Assembly: GCA_001939145.1 (NCBI GenBank)
Contig: LSRX01000077.1
Span: 404,741 to 468,740, forward strand
DNA from: Symbiodinium microadriaticum
Lineage: Eukaryota; Sar; Dinophyceae; Suessiales; Symbiodiniaceae
DNA length: 64,000 nucleotides
Reading direction: 5' to 3'
The notes under the pieces are model-generated. The model saw only the letters and a list, made by a program, of their open reading frames with translations. It was not told the DNA's origin and did not search any database. The position numbers and the translations under genes are program-made. Positions 43,714-56,356 of the stretch are shown in pieces; the first letter of the stretch is position 1; each line of letters opens with the position of its first letter.

Positions 43714-45030
43714 TAGAGTCAGTGAGGCGTTATGCTAGCAGGCAGGACACCTGGCTCGTTTACTACGTCCCCTGCTCCCACAAGTTCGGACGAGGAGGAT
43801 CAGCGTCAGTGGCTGTGTCAATGAAACGAGATGCAGCAAGATTCGGCTGAAACCGCTGCAACCTGCTCATACCCCGACGTCGCGAAATCATGAGGTCCCG
43901 ATCAGGGCTCGTGGAAGCTTTCGCCGAAGCAACCGGGAAGCACGTTACAGCGCTTTGGGGTTCGGAGTTTCAGGCTGGTTTTGGGTTTTCTGTTCGTTAA
44001 CCAGAAATTACCGGAATTGTTCGGGCGACTCAGTTCAACTGTTTTCTTGGTGGAAGGGTCTTTCAATTCCCGGCAGAGTGTTGGATTCGGTCGAGCATGT
44101 ACGCCCTGCAACCTTAACCCTAAGCAAACTGAATATCCGAAAGCACTAGATGAGTTGAGCCTCTTTCAATCAATGCCCAGCACAACCATATAGGCGACAC
44201 GCGTGTCCGTTGCTTTGTGTGGGTTCCGGCTCGGGATTTTCCACCACAGGCAATTGAGGTCGACTTCAGTAAGAAATTATAATACCTAATGAAGATAACA
44301 GCTTAACAGAATACGAGGGCCTGGCCTAATCTAGACCCTAATTAGATAGTGGGACCCTTCGCATCAGCACCCGCAACAAGGTTCCTCCGATTTTAAGAGA
44401 ATTTCAGAAGTCCTGTATCACTATAAGACGTGATCGAAGAAGGATTCTTGTGGTCTGCTGATATCAAAGACTGCTAGCACGTAGACACAGAAAACGGCTG
44501 CGGGTTTGGGTGAGTTGCTGTATCTCTCTCTCCCTCTCTCCCTTTCTGTCCAGCTCTCTCTCTTTCCCTGCCTGTGTGCATGTAGGTGTCTGCAAACATG
44601 CACGTAAGTGTTGATAGCAACTAGGCTTCCTACTTTCGAGACTGTTCAAAACGACTGACAAATGCTGTTGAGTCGTGGAAATTGCATGTATCCTGAGAGC
44701 ACCCTAGAAGCCTTAAACTTAAACAGCCCCACCCACAATTCGTGAGCCCGAACACACCCTATCGAGCCCCTTTGAAACTCTGTACAGCAACTATTCCTGA
44801 GTTAAGGTCTCAAAGATGTAACATGTCCGGAGAAAGGTTGTGTAACACCCTGCGAAGCTGAGAAAGCAAGCCCCAAACCCCAAGAGTCCCCTTTTACTCT
44901 TCTATAGAAACCTACGTAAACCCTAGATATGTTCTGGAGGGTGCTCTGGGGCTTTAGGGCTTTAGGGTTCGCAGCCCTACCAAACCCTACAAAACCCACG
45001 AAATGACTCTAAATCCTCCTCTAAGCTATC
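43714..45030. other. Gene desert
   Basis: No gene recognised. A pyrimidine-rich CT stretch lies at 44521-44572. Telomere-like words are sparse until 44940. Confidence 0.45.
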
Positions 45031-45425
45031 CTGTAAGACTAAACCCTAAACCCTAAACCCATCCTGAAAAACCGAGGTCACCTCGGGCAGGGCTTGCAGC
45101 AGAGTTTTTCGCTGCAGAGCGGCTGCCGGGCACGGATGCCTTCGGAGGGTCCACGAGCCTAGTTCATTGAGCTTTTAGGGTTGATAGTATGGTTGAGGGT
45201 TTACGGTTTAGGGTTAGGGTTGAAATTATGGTTTAGGGTTTTGGGTTTAAGGGGGCTTATAGGGTCAGAGGTTTAGGGTTCAGGGTCCATGCGGGTTGGG
45301 GCTTCAGCGGCCCAGTTTATAGGGGGTCTTGGGGTCTATGGTTTCAGTTATCACGACTTCCGGTTTAGAGTTTAGGGTTGGGGGTCTGGAGGGTTTTAGG
45401 GTTTAGGGTTCGGTTTTAGGGATCA
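45031..45425. repeat. Degenerate telomere-like arrays, orientation switch
   Basis: CCCTAAA units at 45037-45060, then TTTAGGG units at 45176-45260 and 45362-45420 (GGTTTAGGG, GGTTAGGG, GGTTTTGGG). Confidence 0.8.
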
Positions 45426-45755
45426 CAGGTGCAGGGTTCACGGCTTAGCGATTTGGGTTCAGGCCGGGATTTCCGGCCCGGGATTCAGGGCTCAAGTTCT
45501 CTAAATTAGTAACTTATTTGGGTCCCAAATAGTACGGCACCCTTGTAGAAAAGAACCCCCAAAATGGGACCGGACCCTACGGACCCTAGTTTTGGGAACT
45601 ACCCAGATGTACCCCAGGTTGCTTCAGGTTAGAGCAGTGTTTTTCGAGGACTAGCGCCTAATTCAAGTTCTTAGCGGGGATTTGTATGGGCATCAAAAGC
45701 TGAATCAAGTTTCTAAAGAAATATAAATAAAAAATATAAACATAAAGATAAATAT

Positions 45756-45771
45756 TAATATGTGTACACAC

Positions 45772-45823
<52 letters not shown>

Positions 45824-45835
45824 ATATATATATGC

Positions 45836-45924
<89 letters not shown>

Positions 45925-46078
45925 NNNNNNNNNNNNNNNNNNNNNNNNNNNNNNNNNNNNNNNNNNNNNNNNNNNNNNNNNNNNNNNNNNNNNNNNNNNN
46001 NNNNNNNNNNNNNNNNNNNNNNNNNNNNNNNNNNNNNNNNNNNNNNNNNNNNNNTATATATATATATATATATATATG
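45756..46078 (+). repeat. TATGTA/TA microsatellite spanning a 130-base assembly gap
   Basis: TATATG hexamers run into Ns at 45925-46054 and resume as a TA run to 46078. The gap length is probably nominal. Long MY/YI-repeat frames across it are artefacts. Confidence 0.95.
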
Positions 46079-48740
46079 TTTATTTACTTTTTTTACATTA
46101 TATAGACAAAACCCCCGTGACCTGTGTCGGTCTCTTTTCCGTCGTGAATACCGTCAACAACGTCTCTTGGACGAGAATCGCGTCTCTGTATAATTGCAGT
46201 CCTGTGGCAGGTGTGCGCAACCTCAAAATCACCCACATTGTGCGCGCGCTCATATGTCCACTTTAGCTTAATATGTACATGTGTAGTCAACAGCAAAAAA
46301 CGTGTAAAGAAGCCACATCACCCAAGTCCTGCGCACTCATGTCTGCTTTAATCTAAATAGTATACGTAATCATGAGCAGGAACCCAGTACAGAGACCATA
46401 CGACGACCGAAACCAACAGACATAAAATCCAAACACAAAACAAACCTAGGTAAACCAACAAAAACAAAGATTCCCAGGCTGCCCCAAAGGTTTTGGATGT
46501 TTGGATTCTTGATTTTTTGGTGATCCGCCAGAAACAAAAAACAAAATCCAAAACTCTTTGGGTCCCGAGAGTCCATAACACCATATTGAGACGCGAGTCT
46601 ATATTATTTTACTTATTCCGAATTCCGCCTGTTAAGTCTGGACAGTCATGGTGTTCATGTATATTGCCGCGCCTTGCTCAGTACTTCGTCGGTGAAATCC
46701 CACAAGCTGAATGCTTACAGAGTAATGACGTGGTGGTTCGAGAATTGTACTCGGTAAGCTCAAGAACCTTAGTAACATGTACAAGATAATGGGAACCGGT
46801 GCGTTACATGGAGATGGCGGCGATGACCTAATACAAGATTAAAAATCTTTTCAGAAGTGGTGCACAGCAGCTCAGGCACTTGTGGGATTGTGATTATAGG
46901 GATGGTAGCCAGGATACGACATGATAAGACGATAGCAACTGAAGCACTGCTTAAACAGAAAGATTACGAATTGATTTTATAGTCGCAGGAGCGCTGGCAG
47001 AAGGCTGCAGCGCTAGATCTAGTATGCGACATACTCGTAAAGTTGTGTTGAGATAGCTGTGTATTCTGAATTGTCGGACCCCCCATAGTAACTCTGCAGG
47101 ATCATTAGACGTACAGTGTTAGAGAAATCAAAAGGGGTGACAAGATTCCTCCACAACGGAGCGGTAGCTGAATATTGTGGTTAGTGAAAGATCCAAGCTG
47201 ACATTTGGCACCGAAAGTGGCCAACGAGTAATTATTCGATATGAGTATGGAATTCATTTTTCCAACTCTTTACAGGCCATGGAATGGCCATGAACGGCCG
47301 TTGATTCCGAGCGGCGGTACTTCGTTCATGTCAATGTGCGGTGCCGTCAACACATTGTGGTGCAGAAACTGTACAACATTCCATTAGCTTAATTGGATCG
47401 GAAGAAAACGAATCAAACTGGACATTGCATCAGATTTGTCAGGCGGCTTGTGCTTAGTCGAAGTATCACCTTGTTGGTTTCGGTTGTTTAGCACTATTGA
47501 ACGGGGGACCGCATGCTTCAAAAACTCAAGAAGCTTTGCAACGTTCAACGTTTCAGAACATCCCCTGAACATCACGAAGTTGTAGAACTTGCATAAAATC
47601 ACGACCTGGCACTGGACTCGTTGGCCAAATTTCAATGTAGTGGCATGTGTGGACCCTTCGTTCGGCTCGTTCGATCGCAAGAAATTCAAGACACACGGCA
47701 CGTTCCGTTTGATGCGCCGGCAGCCAGTACAATAAGTGACTCTACCAATCGCTCATTAACTAGGTGCCACTAAGGTGGGCTGCAGAATTCCCACTTCAGA
47801 TAGGTTCAAAATCGAAACGAAGCCCTGCCTCAAGATCTATCAGTGCCTTTGCCAAATTTGGATCCACTTGGGCATCCTCAGACCTGAATAGACACCCTAA
47901 GCTTCGTTTCCGGAGGCCGATGATGCTTGGCCGGCATAACGCGGCCGACATGGCCGGGATCTACCGGGAGGATGCACGGTTGATGTTACCCAGTGCCTTT
48001 TCTTTCAAAAATACCTTTTTAAAGTTTGAGCTTAAGAAGGTTTTTTTAACTTTATGTCCGAAACCACACATTTCTGCGGAAGCGTCGTCCAAGATCAGCA
48101 AGACGTTTGGATTTTGGAAGGTGCTATAATCTGTTTGCCGACATGATTCCGCAACGGGCACCAGTCGGACCAGTCAGTAGTTCAAAGAGCTAGTTTTTGT
48201 TCGTTTTGAAGTGGAATCATGCGGCTGTTCAACCCCCCTGGGCGGGCATTCCAGCGTGGCGTTTGTTCATCGTTGGTTCGAGAAATATACCATCCTACAC
48301 AGCGAAGCCGAACTTTCGACGTTACCATCACCGACTTGTCTTGAGGGCCAATGGTTTAAGCGGTATTTCGCGACATGGAATTAGGTGACATTACATGTTA
48401 TTAATTGCCTTGGTACCCTTGGCAGGATATGGCTACTCTGCTCGAAAATGAGCAACTTGGATGCATCAACTCGAACCCTGGTGAACACTTGCAGACAACC
48501 GATGGGCATAGGATTTCGTGAAAACGCATGCAGTTCAAAAAGTTCGCAGTGGAAGTTTCGGCCCGTCGTCGGCCAAACTCATCTTAGAACCGCTTGCGAA
48601 GTTGATGGAAGTCATGGTACGCGTCGCGTTGCGAGTGTGGCACAATTATCCATCCACAGCGCCCCTTTACACAAAAGTGTTACACTGGCGTAACTGAATA
48701 GTATTACGGAAAAAACAGAGATGTCTTTGCAAACCCCCAG
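46079..48740. other. Unique-sequence island without telomere-like words
   Basis: About 2.6 kb in which I found no CCCTAAA/TTTAGGG arrays, in contrast to both sides. The plus-strand frame 47764-48129 (121 codons) and neighbouring short frames are open but show no domain. Possibly an undetected host gene with small exons, or a sequence joined across the gap. Confidence 0.4.
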
Positions 48741-48885
48741 ACCCACGACCCTAAACCCTTGAGGTGGGTGTTCCTTTTGGAAGACATGCTGTGGTCCGCG
48801 CATGCAGCTTCTGTGAAGCAGCAGAGGCACGGCCGACTGTGGTGGTTTTGTTTCGGGCAGTTCCTACAAGTTTTCGTACATGGTT

Positions 48886-49111
48886 CATTCCGCTTGCTGT
48901 TGCGGTTACTATATGGGTTTCATGTTGCATATGAAGCGTTCTGGTATTCGGTGTAGGGTCTAGTTTAGATTTGTTTGTATTGATGTCCGTTTTTTCGTTC
49001 GTGCTTCATAACGATTGCTATTGCGGTTGCTATATGGGTTTCATGATGCATATGAGGCCGTCTGATATTCGGTGTAGGGTCTAGCTTAGATTTGTTTGTA
49101 TTCACGTCCAT
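48886..49111 (+). repeat. Two-copy tandem duplication, period 121
   Basis: Two units of about 105 bases share words such as GCGGTT, CTATATGGGTTTCATG, GTGTAGGGTCTAG and TTAGATTTGTTTGTATT at a spacing of 121 bases, with scattered substitutions. Confidence 0.85.
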
Positions 49112-49424
49112 TGTGTTTCTCCCTCTGTCAGGTTCTGGCGTATATGGTGTTCGGAGTGTAGGCTTCATCGTTGTTCAGACGTACGGCCTGTCGTCGTGGT
49201 TTAGGGTCATGAGAATGTCTTCGGATCACTACAGTTCACGTCAGTCAGACAAACGGTTTCGGGTCGTGTGTTGGGCAATGTCATGCATGCCTTCTTATTC
49301 AATCGGGAGCAACGGCAAATGGGTGCAAATCCATGACGCCGAATCTACTATTTATAATCTAGGCAACAACACCGGATGTGGGTGCGAATTCTTGGACGAA
49401 CAATTTCGCCAACCGCCAGCTACC

Positions 49425-49515
49425 AACCACCACCCCCACGGTCACCGCCGCCGCCACCGCCACTATCACCGCCACCACCCCNGGGGCCCCTTGGGGCCCC
49501 CCCCCCCCGGCTCCC
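49425..49515 (+). repeat. CCG/CCA low-complexity patch with one ambiguous base
   Basis: CCACC and CCGCCG units to about 49480, an N at 49482, then GGGGCCCC words and a C run. The N lies in the part hardest to sequence. Confidence 0.85.
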
Positions 49516-51328
49516 CAATCAGCCCGAAGCGCTCTGACCCTGGAGCTTCCTGCACTCTAAATACCTGGCTCTGGATAAGTACGGATACTACTGTATTCCT
49601 GAGGGCTCCTTACCTAAAGCCATGAGGAAAAAGAACCCCCAAACGATGTCCTCATGATTATCCCTAAACCCTAAAACCAAAAAAGCCCAAACCATATCCT
49701 GATGATTAAGGCCCCCTATAAGCGCCACAGGCCCGACAGAGCCCTTTCCCTTGACAGGAGCCCCATTCGAATGGCTTTGCCGTTTGGAGTTTAGGGTTCA
49801 GGGTTATGGGCCAGGGTTTGTGTTTCGATGCGCTTCTGATAAGGACGATCGAAGACAACTTGCAATATAACAAACTATCTAACTACAATGGCTACTCTCC
49901 TGTCAGCTGGTAACCAGAAGCAGCTTTCCGCGAGATGGTCCCGTGCTCAGGTCGTTTTGGTATTTCTGAACTTGTGAACACGTTTTGCTCCATTGGCGTG
50001 TCTGCTCCGTCTGACACTCTTCCACACTGTGCCCCGACCCTGGTCGGGGCAGAGCTATAGATGGAACTACCTTTCGGTACCAACGAATGTAAGGATGCGT
50101 GCGCAAGGATGCATCGTGGGCAGCCAGATGATCACATATAGTAGCCTTACGGCGAAACTAACTGAATGGGACATTCACAGAAGAGTCACGAAATCAAGCA
50201 GGGACAAGTGAAAGCCCGACCTAACTTCAAATTCAAGAATCCAGCGGCGTCTGACTCGCCACCTGATACCACAAACTTCTCCAACCTCTCCGCGGAACCC
50301 AAAGCTCTGACGACCTGAACCCACAAAAACTGTCTTTGTTGGAGCGACGCATCTTTGCGCAAAGCTAGCAAAATGTCCGTTTAGCGGAGGTGCGGCCGAA
50401 ACTCCCTTCGGGAGTCGGCTGCGTTTGTAAGGATCTGGGCAGCTTCTGCTAAAGCCAAACCTTTGCGGACCCCGACGGGCCCTGGTTACTCGTCATTCTC
50501 GCCAATTCTACAGTGCACAAAGAACAACAACGACAACAACAATAGTACCACCACCGCCACCGCCACCACCCCCACCGCCACCGCCGCTGCCGCTACCGCC
50601 ATCACCACTACCAGCAACAGCATCATTATCGACGCGCACGAAACAAAAATTGTTAGACGCCCATATTGCGTGTGTTGATTGTTCTAGACATGCTTCTCCT
50701 CTCGTGATCAGCTTCCGTGCTCCATCCAAAGAAGCTTCATATGTGCTGATCCAGGATGGTGCGTGGGACGACGATCATTGATGCTGCGGGTCGCTCGTCC
50801 GGGAATGGATTGACCTCTGATTTGTGCAGATTGTGCAGGAGATGAAATCAAGGGACGAAGTCATTTTGTTGCAATGAACTTCCTGATTCCGCACGGCTTT
50901 CTTGTACCTGCAAGAAACAAAAACCTGTAGCAGCCAAATTCAACGAGTTCGAACCTTCGCAGAAGACCCGTGAAATTGGGGTTGCAAGCTCTCGACGACC
51001 AAAGACAGTTCACGATTAGTCCATAAACTGAACCGGCATGTACCCTGAAGCTTACACAAGGCCAACTGCACGGCCAGGAAGAGGGAGCAGTTTAGGCTAA
51101 GGCGGAGAGTGGATGGTAATGTATGATCACCGTTCGATGTGCTGAATCCGGCAACCTCTCGTTTTCAACTGCCAGGGATGAGTCTTGTTTCATTCAACCG
51201 GTCCCGATCTGCAGAAAGAACAGTAAGTTTCATGAGGTGTTTCACTCTCCATCGTGCGGTACCTTCCGACATTTAAGCCATGGTTGGTCGTGCCTCCGCT
51301 GCTGATTTCGAGACTGCAGGTTCTATAT
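49516..51328. other. Non-coding with a low-complexity block
   Basis: CAA then CCACCG/CCGCTG trinucleotides at 50522-50625, reading as Thr/Ala- or Gly-rich spurious frames. No gene recognised. Confidence 0.45.
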
Positions 51329-51525
51329 GTACATACATACATACATACATACATACATACATACATACATAGATACATACATACATACATACATACATAC
51401 AGACACACACAGACGTATGTATGTATGTATGTATGTATGTATGTACGTATGTATGTATGTATGTATGTATGTATGCATGTATGTATGTATGTATCTATGT
51501 ATGTATGTATGTATGTATGTATGTA
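51329..51525. repeat. Inverted microsatellite pair, TACA arm then TGTA arm
   Basis: A TACA tetranucleotide run (about 51329-51400) and a TGTA run (about 51415-51525) separated by 14 bases of AGACACACACAGAC. The arms are complementary and even share the interruption AGAT / ATCT, so a hairpin of 70 base pairs or more is possible. Confidence 0.9.
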
Positions 51526-52149
51526 CGTCGATTCCGCTTCCAGGCTAACAGGGATTTGGATTCAAGGTTTGGGGTCTCCGTGCAGCACACTGTCGTTTGC
51601 GAAAGGCAAGGCTGCAGTAAAAGCTGCCAGTGGTAAGAGCGATGAGAGCTGCAGCTGCGCTGTGATTTTTTGTTGGAATGCTATGAATCCAATGGTGCAT
51701 CTTCACATCATTGCAAGGAGTTAGCGGCCAGAAGTCTCAGCTGGAGTGTGCGTCAATGGAGAAACGTAGCAATGTATGGACCATTTAGTGGTGCTCATCG
51801 ATCTGCAAGGCATGCGTGCGTACCATGAGCTATTCTCGATCAATTCTGGCCCTGTCGAACCGTGCACAGCGCTTACCCAAACACCTCAGAAGTAAACAGC
51901 CTCATAATTTCGCAACTCCTAGCCTACAAAACTGCCGTCTTTTCCCCGAGTACCCAATTATTAGCTGTCAAGCTTACTCTGCAAGTCTGCAAGTCCTGCA
52001 TCTTAGATGGCTAGCGAACCCTATAAACCTCAATCAACCAAATCTGTCCCGTAGCCGCGGAATACTACAGGCGGCGCATATCATGTTGCTATTCATGTTG
52101 GGTGCCTTCGGAGAGTAAAGCAAGGAATATTTCATCAATGGCAGGATCA
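51526..52149. other. Spacer with no gene seen
   Basis: Short open frames only, without telomere-like arrays. Flanks the exon-like patches on its right. Confidence 0.4.
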
Positions 52150-52153
52150 CAAG

Positions 52154-52693
52154 AGTCCTGAACCAGACCGAGGGTCTATTGCCTCATCAAGGTTTGCCGG
52201 GCTTGTTGAGAAGAGTCTTTGGGCCCCTTTGTGCTGAATGTTGCAGTGGCGTTCGCCGAAGTCGTGTTAGGAAAGCCCGAACCCCTGGAGGAATATTCGA
52301 CTTGACGACACAGAAGCAAATGGTGTGCAAGTAACTGGAAACAGGACAATGTTCTTCTCCACACCCTCATGTGTAACATTAGCCTGGGGACAGGTGCTGG
52401 GGTCCTGGGTGTTTGACCAACCCGACCCTTTCATGATCAGCAGTTTCATGGATGCGAAAAGCGAGAAGCTAGGAACATGAAATGCCGCTTACCTGCCAAT
52501 GTCCGAGCTCTGTGGTGTTCTGGAATGGGAGGCTATCCCTAAACCCTGAACTCCTGCTAAACTTACTAGGGTTCCTAAAACCAAGGTCATGAATGAGTTC
52601 TACCCGGACTTGGTAAGAGCCATCATCGTGCTTCGGCAGCAGGAAGACAAGAAGACCTCGTTCGATCGTTTCGCCTTGGAACCCGGCACCCAA
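52154..52693 (-). CDS. Candidate multi-exon gene fragment, function unknown
   Basis: Three nearby minus-strand patches read like protein: about 52693-52575 (GFQGETIERGLLVFLLPKHD, then G-S-Y-Q-V-R-V-E-L-I-H-D), 52449-52270 (KGSGWSNTQDPSTCPQ, then V-E-K-N-I-V-L-F-P-V-T-C-T-P-F) and about 52260-52154 (FGERHCNIQHKGAQRLFS, then a TGA). They lie in different frames, as exons separated by short introns would. No start codon, exact splice sites or family could be fixed. The outer bounds are approximate. Confidence 0.35.
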
Positions 52694-52849
52694 AAGGGTT
52701 TAGGGTTCAGGAGTTGAGGGTTTGGGTCAACTATGTACACCCTGAACCAAAAGAGCTCACAACCCTACAGCGTGGCGTTTCGCCCTTGCTGTCAAAGGCT
52801 CAAATGTCTCGGGAAGAGGGTTTGGGGTCTCCAGTGCTGCTGCGTGCTC

Positions 52850-53098
52850 TCGCCAAAACCCTAAGCCCTAAACCCTAAGGCCTAAAACCCAAAAACCCTA
52901 AACCGGTATAATACTTTCCGAACTTCAGGCCTTCAGTCCCGCCGGAAACCCTGAGTCCTAGCCCCTGCACCCTTAATCTCGGGTCATGAATACTCCCTAA
53001 ACCCGAAACCCTGAACCCCAAAGTTCTAAAGACTAAACCCTGAACCCCTAAGTTCCAACCCCTGAACCCCTAAACCCCAAAGCCCTAAACCCTTAACC
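52850..53098 (+). repeat. CCCTAAA-type arrays
   Basis: Two blocks, 52850-52905 and 52995-53098, with CCCTAAA, CCCTGAA and CCCAAAA variants. Confidence 0.8.
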
Positions 53099-55018
53099 AG
53101 ACATGCTCAAGACTCCATCCTTACCTCTCGGAGCTACTAGGAGAATGGCAAGAAAGCAGGAAAGCTGCAGGTCGTGACCCCTAGACCGGGCACCCTAAGG
53201 CCGTAAGCCTAAACACAAAGGCTGCGAGTCATAAACCTAGAGCAGATAGTAAACTAATACGTGGTAAAGACAGTAAACCCAACACCCTAAAACCTCTGCC
53301 CATATGCTGTAGGTCATGTACCCTACGGAAGCATTAAAGAAACTAGACAAGTCAGTTGCCAAGCAGCAGGTCATAAACGCTCCAGCCGTTTTCGTCGAGA
53401 TTTGGCGTGTGCTTTCAGTGCTTATCGCTCCGACCACTGCTGCGATGCTTGGAAATTTCTTCAGAAGCTTCTACAGGGTTTCAAACGTTTGATGTGGCTT
53501 TGTGGTTTCTACAGTTATATGGGTTTCGAGTGGGCATGCGGGGATAAATCAAACCTGGTCGAACCATTCAATTTCCCATGTTTGCAGGTTGCTAATAAAT
53601 CTGATCCTCATGTCCTTGTGAACGTATGCCCATACGTAGGTGGTTGAAAAGGCAAACTTACCGAACACTATTCATGGAATGTGCATGAAGCGAAGTGCTA
53701 GGGTTTCCTGTGCAAAGAGGGAGGGTATGCCCCTTCCCTGCACAAGCGACCTTGTAGCGGAAAAACCAAACCATAAGTCAAAACATCCAGACCCGGAACC
53801 CAACACTACATCCCATACAGCACCTCATACCCTAAACCCGCACTGCACCTTCACCCTGAGCCTTAAACCGTAAGCCCCGTACCCGAACTAAACCCGATAC
53901 ACAGCGTAGTTTGATAGCCCTATAAAGCTCTAGAAGATTCAGTCGAATCTTAACCCTCATAAAATAAAGCCGTCGTTGAGTAGGCCCGGTTTGGTCAGGA
54001 AAGTGCGAATCTACGGATCGGACTTCGTCGCCCCGCTCAGGGAGCATGACGCTTGCTGGCACCCTCTTTATTAGGTTTAGGGTTCAGGGTTCCATATCGA
54101 AATCGGGAACCCTTGCCCTAGGAGTCCGAGTTCCACATAAATAGTAACGGTTTTGGGTTCCAAGAAACCATTCAGTGGCAGACCTACTTGGACCCTTAGG
54201 GTAGGGTTCTAGAGGCCGTTGTTTATATCCTGAACAGGGCTTGAGACCTTGAAAGGTTCGGATGCGTATATCCTAACCGGGGCTTGGCTGGTTTATTAGG
54301 TGGTAGGTCCTAGGTGTCGGGACCCTTTCTGTACATTGAGGTGTAGTAAGACGCCTGGAGAACAGAAGTCCATTGTTTTCTGGGCTCTACTCAGCTTGTG
54401 ATGTGGCGGATATTAACTAGCAAGAGTGTCCCGTTGTAGTCCCATTTCCCTGTTGTACTTATTACGGCCCGCAGACTAATTCCCCCTTACTGTAACCCTG
54501 GTAATTAGTAGCCCTTTAGAGGAACCCTTGAACAAGCCCTTCTCTTATTGTAAAAGGCCCAGTATTAATCTGCTTCAAGCCTTGCTGCTCCGAGTGCTTC
54601 CTCATTGCAGCCAGGGCACAGCTTCAAGGGGATTTGAGTTTAGGGCCTATAAACCCCAAACCTTGAACGTCTTAAGTCGAAAGGAGAGCCCTGTCACTGT
54701 ACTTCGCGGCGCCTTGCAAGCCTTAACCCCCAAAGGCCGAAACTTCGGACACCCAAACAACAGCACCTTGAGCCGCTCAACCCCCAAGCGACCAAAATCC
54801 TAAAAAAGCTCGCGTAAAACCCTTGAAGCCCTAACTTGTAAGCCACTAAGCAAGCAACCTCAAAAGCCCCCCAAGACCCCAAAGGCTATAACAAAATACC
54901 GAACTCAAGCTGAGGGTGTCGATCTCGAGATTTTACCTTCCTACCTGGGCGGTCAGTATCAGGCGAGGAGCTTAGGGATTGAGGGCTTTGGGATGCCGGG
55001 GTTGCGACTTTGGGCTTT
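53099..55018. other. Gene desert
   Basis: Frames up to 91 codons without domains. The frame 53402-53647 on the plus strand is open but starts at TTG and cannot be supported. Telomere-like words at 53780-53875 and 54070-54090. Confidence 0.45.
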
Positions 55019-55019
55019 A

Positions 55020-55108
55020 CGGTTTAGGATTTTAGGGGTTTAGAGGTTTAGGGGTTCAGGGTTTCGTTAGGGGTTTAGGGGTTTTAGGATTTAGGGTTTA
55101 GGGGTTGA
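55020..55108 (+). repeat. TTTAGGG-type array
   Basis: About ten units, many with an extra G or T (TTTAGGGG, TTTTAGGG). Confidence 0.85.
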
Positions 55109-55507
55109 GTGCTCCCGGGCTGAGTGTCTGGGGTTGATCTAGGGTCTACCTCAGGCTACCATAAACTGTCTTTTTGTGGTAGGTTCTCGACTTGTCGAGT
55201 TAGTTCAGGGTGTCGGAAGCGATTCTACAGGCTCCTCATTGCCTTCAAAAGCTTGAACGGCCAAAAAGCTAACGCGCTGAGGCTAGAAGCTGTCAAACCT
55301 AAATCGCTGCTGCACCGGAAGTAAGCCCTGAAACGGTAAATCCCTCTGCTCGAAAATCCAAAGCCTTCCTTGCAAGGCTTTCAACCCTACGTCAACCCCC
55401 TGAATATTGGAGTCTTAGACTTGAAATCATACGGAGTGCCCTCACTGCAAAAAGTGGTCCGGAACAGTGTGCACTGTTGCTACGGGGTCTGAAAGTGTAC
55501 CGAGAGA

Positions 55508-55538
<31 letters not shown>

Positions 55539-56215
55539 AGAGCCCTTAAAGGGAACCCTGAGATGACCCGAGTGGAGAGCTGAGCCTACGCAGGGCTCCC
55601 GTCTCTCCGCTTTCATGGAGATCCCCAAAGGCACCGGGCAAGGCAGAAGGGTTTAAGGTTGAGGGTTTAGGGTTTAGAGCTTAGGCTTTAGAGCTTGAGT
55701 TGAGGGCTTATGGGGTTTAGGGTAAGGGGCTTAGAGTCGAGAGTTCAGAGTTGAAGAGTTTAGCGTTGCGGGTCGGCATCATCTGTGTTTCAAGAGCTGT
55801 TGGTAGCTGCTTCAGTAGCTTTGGAAGATAGTTTCTCGCCTTTGCTTAGTTCTCCAATACCCAACCTTCAAACTTTTTGGGTTCCTATAGTTTAGTCGAA
55901 ATACGAAAGGTTAACCATTTATTTCCCGGGCTTATTGGGGAAGTAAGTCTGTCAACATGCGAAGGGATCTTAGGCTTTCAGGGTGAGGCGGAAGTATGAA
56001 GTCGGTACATCACAGACTTGAGGCTTGGGTGCGTGGCGCTTGCTGTTTCAGGTTTACGAGGTGTTATCTGTAACGCTTCGTACCAATTTAGATCCAGCAG
56101 CTGCGGCTGTTGCTAGAAAGCCTTCACATCTCTTCGCCTTAGACCCTAAACCCAAACTGTAAACCCTGCGCATCTCTTCGCCATAGCCCTACACATCTGG
56201 GATCCAGAAAGGTTC
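55109..56215. other. Gene desert with GA repeat and telomere-like block
   Basis: GA/GACA microsatellite at 55502-55540; TTTAGGG-like block at 55645-55760 with TTTAGAG and TTGAGGG variants. No gene seen. Confidence 0.5.
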
Positions 56216-56218
56216 TGC

Positions 56219-56356
56219 TCGATTCTATTCCTATTCCTATTATTCTTATTCTATTCTATGTTGTTCTGTTTTGACTTTTGTTGATTCTATTGTTATTCTA
56301 TTCTGTTTGTAGTCTATTCTCATTCGATTCTGTTCTATTCGATCATTCTATGTTAT
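56219..56356 (+). repeat. Degenerate ATTCT pentanucleotide repeat
   Basis: TATTC/ATTCT units with CCTATTC, GTTCTG and CATTCG variants over about 135 bases. Confidence 0.8.

Noticed and set aside
45756..46266. Frames of Met-Tyr/Tyr-Ile repeats across the gap
   Set aside because: Translation of a microsatellite and Ns.
51254..51724. 156-codon frame over the TACA/TGTA repeats
   Set aside because: Dominated by repeat-encoded residues; no unique protein-like part.
53402..53647. 81-codon plus-strand frame with aromatic residues
   Set aside because: Starts at TTG, no domain, and no neighbouring exon could be joined.
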